From positions 1 to 64,000 of the forward strand of contig JAJIRX010000595.1 of the NCBI GenBank assembly GCA_023853785.1: 64,000 nt of DNA, given 5' to 3'. The stretch comes from Psilocybe azurescens. Lineage: Eukaryota; Basidiomycota; Agaricomycetes; Agaricales; Agrocybaceae. Below, one piece after another: positions 57,646 through 64,000 of the stretch (its first letter is position 1; every line of letters starts with the position of its first letter). Below the pieces are notes generated by a model that searched no databases, was not told the DNA's origin, and saw nothing but the letters and a program-made list of their open reading frames with translations. The translations under genes were made by a program, and so were the position numbers.

Positions 57646-58269
57646 CGACGGCTGCAGGCTCGAACATGTCCGCCACCAGGCGTACATTACCTTCGATCGC
57701 GCTAGTCAGTCGCGAACACTCAAAACATGGAGTTGTGATGATCGTGTCTTCGAACCTTTCATTCCCGTCGCGTCACTATACGCAAGTTCCATGGTGTGGC
57801 CCGACTGCACCGTTGGTTGCTACGGTGAGCCTTTTTCTGGCCTGCTTTTCGCGTTTTGGTTGTTTGTCTTCGATTGATCGACTCTTTCTCAATTCCTACA
57901 GAAACAGGAGAATGCCCGCTATAAGACGAATGTTGTGCACACCAACGATTCTGTAAGTGCTCACGCCAGCACACCTCTCTTTCACGTCTCTTCGTATATT
58001 CATCTATATCCCAGGGCAACAATGTTCTTGAGTCTTCACACGATGGCTTTCACGTTGGATTCGAAACCAACATTTGGACGAGGTTCAAGGACTTTCTTTC
58101 TGTTCGTTGTCGATCTTCTTTCACGCGATTTGAATGCCTTGATTTATTCTCTTCTCGTCGTCTTCTAGCACACCAATTAAAGCTTCGCGAAAATTTCGTC
58201 AGACTCAGGGAACGGATTACCCGAAACGCGCACCTTCCTCTTCCTGGCGCCACACATTTCTCATCCTAA
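57646..58269 (+). CDS. Hypothetical three-exon gene, 3' part
   Basis: Coding-like exons: about 57646-57824 (EHVRHQAYITFDRASQSRTL .. FEPFIPVASLYASSMVWPDC), 57902-57952 (KQENARYKTNVVHTNDS) and 58015-58269 (NNVLESSHDGFHVGFETNIW .. NAHLPLPGATHFSS, stop TAA 58267-58269), with good GTGAGC/GTAAGT donors and CAG acceptors. The first join is one base out of phase, as in other genes here. The 5' end is not defined. No family recognised. Confidence 0.45.
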
Positions 58270-61200
58270 TCGCGGGCTTTGCTCGTCCCCTATCCTATCC
58301 TATCCCCAGTAAAACACGACACACATATTCTAGTTTCTGCCACCCATCCTTTTTCTTGGTTTTTGTTTTGGATTTTTTGAACATGTCGATACATTTTGTT
58401 TTTGAAGCACACGTTCACGCTGTCGCGCTTTCGTTTCTTGCTGTCCCACATTTTCTTCGTCTGTACCATACTATCCCTTCTGCGCACACGCACCCCATGC
58501 ACCCACATCCCACATTATTATAGCCTATAAATCGTGAAGACACCCAAAATGTACCATACTCACTTCACAATAAAATATATGAATTTTGCTGCTGAATATC
58601 TCTCTTGAAGTCGGCTTTGTTTGAATAGATTTTTAGTGTTCTTGATATTTGAGGTTGCGACTTTTGAGGCCAGATCTACGAGGAAACTCATGGGTCAATA
58701 ATTTGTCTTCAGGTCACACTAAATTCTTGCGATTTGCATACGTTCGCTCACAAAAAGACAAATGCCGTCGAAACTGAAATCAAATCAGAAGTTGGGGTGC
58801 TGGAAGGTTCCTCGCTTTGATTTGGGGCACACAAATATTGAGGTCTTGCTTGAAGATGAATTGAATCGAAATGAATATCGGAGCAATAGAGGATCCCTCG
58901 TTTGGAACTGGTTTGGTGCACACAAATCTTGAGGTTTTGCTTGAAGATGGACTGAACACGCTGACGTCGGCTCTTGCTCGATAATTGCTTGGAAATCCCG
59001 TAATATCGAATTTGTTGAGGCGGACATTGTTAGTGAGAATGACAGGCAATGCAATCATATTAATAAACTAATCAAGGTTATACTCTTGTGATGCACCGAA
59101 AACGGCGATGGAAGATGAGGAATGGGAAGTGGAGATCAAGGTGAGTGTGTGGACTGCCAGCCCTGTCCTCCTAAGGAAAAAGGCAAAGAAAGGAGCGTGA
59201 CTGAAAAGTCGAGCGTTGAGACATCCACAAGTTGGTTTCAGCACTACTATGGCACAAATCCAGCCGTTGAAAAGTTTGAAGGCGATGGTTTGCAATTTGA
59301 CTTGAGTGCGGTAAAGAGACAGGCGTGAGAGAATATTTGGATTATATACTTGTGAAATGGTCCGTGCGTACTTTAGGTTCATTGATGGGCATTTAGTAAT
59401 GGGGATAATACCTTTAGTACTTGAGCTGAACTTCATCTCAAAAGTAATAAAATATTCTGAAGTAAATGGTATGTCTAATATGAGTTTATTTTCCATGTGT
59501 ACTCCTCACAAACTGTATGGATTCTTGTCGAAAGTGGCTCGAATGGGGTCCTCCGTAAAATTATGGCGGAGCCCGAACCTAAAATGGCCTACTTATAGAC
59601 AAAAGTAGTAAGATGCCCCCAAGATTACCACCGCCACCAAGTGGTAGGTTAACAAGCCCCTTCAGATCTTTTTATTTCCTTGTCAGTTTTAAGCGCCGTT
59701 TCCTTGCCCTGTGGTGTGTGACCTTTGTACCACCGAATCGGTCTTAACGAGGTGTGTAAAATGTCCGCCTCCCTTTTCTACATGATGTTTCTATTTTAAT
59801 TAGACTCTCACGGCTGGTTAAAACCTCGTTGGAATTAGCCTTTCGAAAGATGACAATCTTTTGTTTTCCTGATCTTTTCTTGTTATTCTTTTCTTGTCTA
59901 GTATGAAAATACCACTGATTCCTTCATCTCAGATTCTCCAAGATTTTTTCGAAATGTTCGGGGCTTTCAATAGCTGTATCTCAACATACTCACCATCTTG
60001 TTAATCGTTACGAAAGGACCAAGAGATTGGATTTGCTGGGCTGAGCTCACATACGGATCCTTCAGAACATCACGGGAGACTCGTGTTAAGATTCAAAATC
60101 CAGTCCATTCTCAAAGCACGTTTATGATTATAAAGAGAATATGGACCATCGGTGAACGCTACACTTTCCTTTGATCCTCTATGAATCAATTTCTGGGACT
60201 TCTCTGGCAGTAAAAATCAATTTGTGATTGAGGAAAGCGTAGTTCCTCCAGACATACCCATCTCCACCCATGCATGATTCTGTCGTACGTCAACAATTTG
60301 TTCGTCAAGCTATACTATCAGCCATAGAAACGATCTTGTGAAAAACCTCGTAATCATGACGCTCCCTAGAAGCCATGAGAGCACCCAATCGTCAGTTGTT
60401 TATTCGACTAGACCTAATTCTTTCAGATCCCCCAACTTCCACATCGACCGATTTACAGACGTCTGGAGAGAAAGGTTCTGCAGCCGCATGAGTGGACTGG
60501 GCGAAGTTGTGTTTCAGCCGGCCTCCTGTCCGTCCAAATCCAACAAGATTCAACGCCATCGAAGTGTTTGTTCAGTGACTTTCCGAAATAAATTCATAGC
60601 CCTAGTTTCCATAACATGGTCTTCGTTTGGTTGGGAAGTCTGCCAGTGGGTATATGACGTTTCAAGCCGAAAAGAAAGGTCCAGGGGATGGTTGCGAGAT
60701 CTTTCAAGGTATATGGTGAGCCGATCGAATTCATGTTTATGTATTTTGCTGTTGCGATACGTGTACCGCGACCACAGTTTGAGCATCCTAACTTTGTTGA
60801 GTGCCAGGCATGACAAACGTGCGATATGGTAACTTCTACTTTGTGGTGACAGGCTTGTTTAAATATCAAGCCCAGTACCTCGATTGGGTGATTGAAGATT
60901 TTGGATAAGTGGTTTTAGGGCTTCGTGGTAGGCATTCTGGTCGTTTTGTTGTGATAATTCGGCGTGGAACGTTCAGGTTCTGCTTGCTTCCTGTTAGGAG
61001 TAGTTGACGTTTAGTTCAGGTTGAGTTAAAACTTCAAGCTAGGTTCAACTTTGTAAAGGACCAAAATTACGTGTGACTCAGTTTACCATCCCGGATCCTT
61101 TTTGAATCTGTTTTTGTTGTGCAACAAGTAGTCAAGCTTCAAATGCTAAGACGGATGCAGAGATAGTGATTGTGTGGATGTAGTCTACAGGTAATACCAC

Positions 61201-61667
61201 CCTTCATCAATCGGTTTTCATTATCGATAAGTTGTCGATAATTTAGGCGCCGGTAAACGTTCGCAAGAAGCTATCTAGTCTGAGCAGCGCACACACGTTG
61301 AGCTCATTTAAGGCTATTTCTGCCTCAAGGAATATCTCCCAATGTCGAACCAGAAGGTCAGAGTGAATTATTTTATTGACCGAAGGAAGTATTATTTTGT
61401 ATTGTCAAATTCTAACAATAAGCTAGCCACCTTGGGTATATTTCGAAGCCGTCACTGAGGAGAAAATGGAGGTTCGACTCTCTTGTCTGACTTCGTCCAG
61501 GTTTTTCTGGACAGACGGGCTTCAATCACACATTCCGCGCACAACGATACATGGTTAAAACTACTAGTAATGGTTAAAACGGTACAGATAATGTGCCCTT
61601 CATTTCTTTTAGTGGATTGTGCAGATTCTTTGTCCAATTGAACACTCAGTAGCGCCCAGGAGTCTTT
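58270..61667. other. No supported gene
   Basis: Scattered open frames only. 60338-60832 (+) is open for 164 codons without known motif. On the opposite strand near 60800 ISHVCHAWHSTKLGC faintly recalls the F-box C-terminal pattern and may be an F-box relic. A short palindrome TATCGATAAGTTGTCGATA lies near 61223. Contains the 3' flank of het-C. Confidence 0.35.
58827..58956 (+). repeat. Two-copy repeat, 91-bp period
   Basis: GCACACAAATATTGAGGTCT at 58827 and GCACACAAATCTTGAGGTTT at 58918 start 39-bp near-identical blocks, each preceded by CCTCG(C/T)TTTG. Not coding as far as I can see. Confidence 0.75.
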
Positions 61668-64000
61668 CTACTCGTAGTCGAAATCATCATCATCCGAGCG
61701 GCGGTTACGAGTATCCCTAATATCTAGGTCTTCTACACCGAATGTGTCGTCGCGCCCTCCAAAGCTCGACGCATACCTGACGGAGGAGCATCATAACTTG
61801 GCGCATATCCTCCAAGAACTGCTGACCACCATACTGTTGCTGATAGCCGCCATACTGCTGTTGTTCACCGTCATACCTGTAAGTCTCGCTACCATAGGCT
61901 CTCTGACTGTAAGCTTCTGGGTTGCCTCGTTGGCTACCGGTGTATGGTTGTGTTTCCTCCTCTTCAGTTTGGTATTGTGATCTCTGACTGGGCTTGGTTC
62001 CATGGCCACAACCGCCATAGCCAACCTCCTCTGTGTTGTCCAATCCTGGCCGTTTGTTCTTATGGTCGCGGACGCTTTCCTAAATAAGGAAGAAATTGTA
62101 TGAAATCAAGATTTTCCGCGACACAGATATAGACGAATGACCTTGGTCAAAGAATCGAGGATCACTTGTGAGTCGTCACCAAGGCCATTAATCCACCCTT
62201 CCATGTGATCAAACATCTTATTCTGGATCTCAGATCGACCGGTTGCATAGTACGGATGGTGGAAGGCTTCGAGGATCTGTGAATAGTTTAGTATCGTTTT
62301 TAGCGCCGCATGGTCAACCGTACCTGATCGATAGTGTGGTCGGGGTTTTCATCGTTGCTCCAAGCTTGGACAATCAAATTGACACTATTTTCGACCACAA
62401 CTTGAGAGCAATCTTTCCTGCGGGCTCCGTTGAGGGATTAGGCCGAAAATGATCCTGGAACGACTTTCAGTAAATTTGATATGAACAGGATGATGTCCAG
62501 CTGACCTTTGAGAGCAGACTATGAGAAGGATCATGAGCTTCTGGATTGTCGAAGACCTGTAGAAAATTGATCTGCTGATAAAGTAGATTTGATACGGGGA
62601 TAGACGTACCTCGTACTGATCCTCATTATCAATCACAGTTTGCTGCCTTCATCGAGAACAGACGTCGCCTGACTCAAAATTGGCTATAAGAAAAGAAAAG
62701 GTAAGAAAAGGTTCAAGAGCTTCGAGAGGTATTGCATACGCCGAGGTATGGAGCCAAAACAGTATAGACATCTAAACAAATGTCACTTTTATTTTAACGA
62801 TGTTACCAATGCACTTACACTCATTCATGGCATTGGAAAACTCATCAAGCAGGTTAGTGAGACCTGGAACCATCTCAATTTTTTGATGATATCTCTCATG
62901 ATATCGTCGTGCCATTTCAATAGGTCCAAGAGTTGCTTTTGAACTTCAGGAGGTGCGATATCATCAGGATTGAAATCATAGGCTTTTGTTTGCTGTTTGA
63001 TTTCTTCGCCCTGGTTTAGCTTGTCCTCGTCTCCGCCACCAAGCATGCCGAGAATATTTTTAAGAGTGTCTATCTTGGAACCATTATCTTCTTGTGCGGT
63101 CTAATATATAAGGGTTAAAATCATTCAGATGAGTACTAAACTGGCTTACGTTGTTTATTTTTGCAGAAAGGTCTGTAACGCTGGCCTGGCTCAATTTACT
63201 ATTTTCATGGTGAGTCGTGGCATAGGTAAGATAGAAGGATGGTGAACTGACTCTCCCGCTTCTCCTAAAAGCGAATGCAGGGAAATCCGGCGCCTTCGAC
63301 GCGGGAATCCAACACTAAAATTGTGGGATTAGATAACGCAGAGAACTCACTTCCAAAGGTTCCAGTTACAAGGGGCGGGGGCAGGTCCATTCGGAGTATC
63401 GACAACAACTATAAGATATAGGTTCGATATATCTCATGGGGTTCGCATTTATGTACTAACCTTCATCGCCGACATGGCAGAAGACCTCATTGTGTCCCAT
63501 CTTGCGAAGGGCGAGCTCACACCAATTGCTATGAGCGAGTAGATCTTCCAAAGTGTGAAGTCCAGTCCCAAGGAGACGATACGCCTCCCAGAGGTCAGCG
63601 CCCTCATTTCCACCTGCACGTCGTCCATACTCGATGCAAGCTTCTAGAGTTCGGCGGATGAACGCTGTCGATGTATCCCATCCTTGATTATCTGTAGCGA
63701 TATATTTCTACACAGGTTCAATGAAAATAAACATATATCTCGGGCTGATAACTAACCTTCATTCCAGTATTCTCGTCAATCTCGAGTTCACGAGAATCAA
63801 CAGGAGGACGGAGACTAGGGTGATACTCTCGTGCATCCCCTTCAGCCTCAGCATAGCCTCTTCACATCAGGGAGTGATGGTCGACACAGTTTCCAATATA
63901 TATAGGGATAGGCACCTACTTGGGATTGTCGATATGTTCCTGTGATTTGCATTCAAAACTGACGGATGTATAAAGAGACAAGGACGCACCACGGGAAGAT
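61668..64000 (-). CDS. het-C: Het-C-like heterokaryon incompatibility protein, 5' end outside the window
   Basis: Minus-strand gene entering from the right edge. Segments in order: EHIDNPK, EYHPSLRPPVDSRELEIDEN, YIATDNQGWDTSTAFIRRTL, DLWEAYRLLGTGLHTLEDLL, AHSNWCELALRKMGHNEVFC, LLDLLKWHDDIMRDIIKK, GLTNLLDEFSNAMNE, EILEAFHHPYYATGRS, HMEGWINGLGDDS, a Gly/Tyr/Gln-rich repeat tail (YGGYQQQYGG) and DTRNRRSDDDDFDYE with stop 61668-61670. These match the Het-C family, known in Neurospora for vegetative incompatibility. About ten short introns. At least five joins need one added base (near 62880, 62635, 62430, 61820, 61770) and one needs one removed (near 62470). Confidence 0.9.

Noticed and set aside
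61791..62024. Separate small gene over the het-C tail
   Set aside because: It is an alternative frame of the Gly/Tyr/Gln-rich repeat tail of het-C.
1..64000. CRISPR arrays, bacterial operons or rRNA genes
   Set aside because: No regularly spaced repeats, no Shine-Dalgarno-led gene strings and no rRNA signature; spliced eukaryotic genes throughout.

Overview
The window looks like nuclear DNA of a filamentous basidiomycete, most likely an Agaricomycete. The genes are broken by 45-60 nt GT..AG introns. Recognisable products include a VBA-type MFS permease, an F-box/LRR protein, the Suv3 helicase, Atg15 lipase, Het-C and an alpha-kinase. The centre is a transposon island poor in CpG. Identifications rest on motif reading alone; no database search was possible.

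Layout. (1) 0.5-11.9 kb is a gene-dense euchromatic block: MFS transporter (+), two-TM hypothetical protein (-), F-box/LRR protein (-), mitochondrial RNA helicase Suv3 (+) and vacuolar phospholipase Atg15 (-). (2) 12.2-38.5 kb is an AT-rich, visibly CpG-depleted island without intact host genes. It holds a copia-type LTR element without pol (CTTGG target duplication), MITEs of two families, an 865-bp tRNA-derived SINE-like insertion with a 16-bp target duplication, two probable solo LTRs, and a 6.3-kb DNA transposon with ~550-bp inverted repeats. That transposon carries a decayed integrase-fold transposase and an alpha-kinase gene. (3) 38.7-54.1 kb is an array of at least seven related P-loop GTPase genes and pseudogenes (AIG1/septin-like G domains, GPTGxGKS and DTPGFDD motifs) with local duplications. 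(4) 54.1-61.6 kb has only weak or unrecognised coding potential. (5) 61.7-64.0 kb is the 3' part of a het-C gene running off the right edge.

Two observations dominate. First, about twenty reading-frame breaks occur in otherwise conserved genes, and nearly all fit loss of one base, often in a homopolymer. This suggests uncorrected indel errors in the assembly rather than independent gene death, so several genes shown here as frameshifted may be intact. Second, the expanded GTPase array lies beside het-C, a family known from fungal vegetative incompatibility. This makes a recognition or immunity locus a testable idea, not a demonstrated one.
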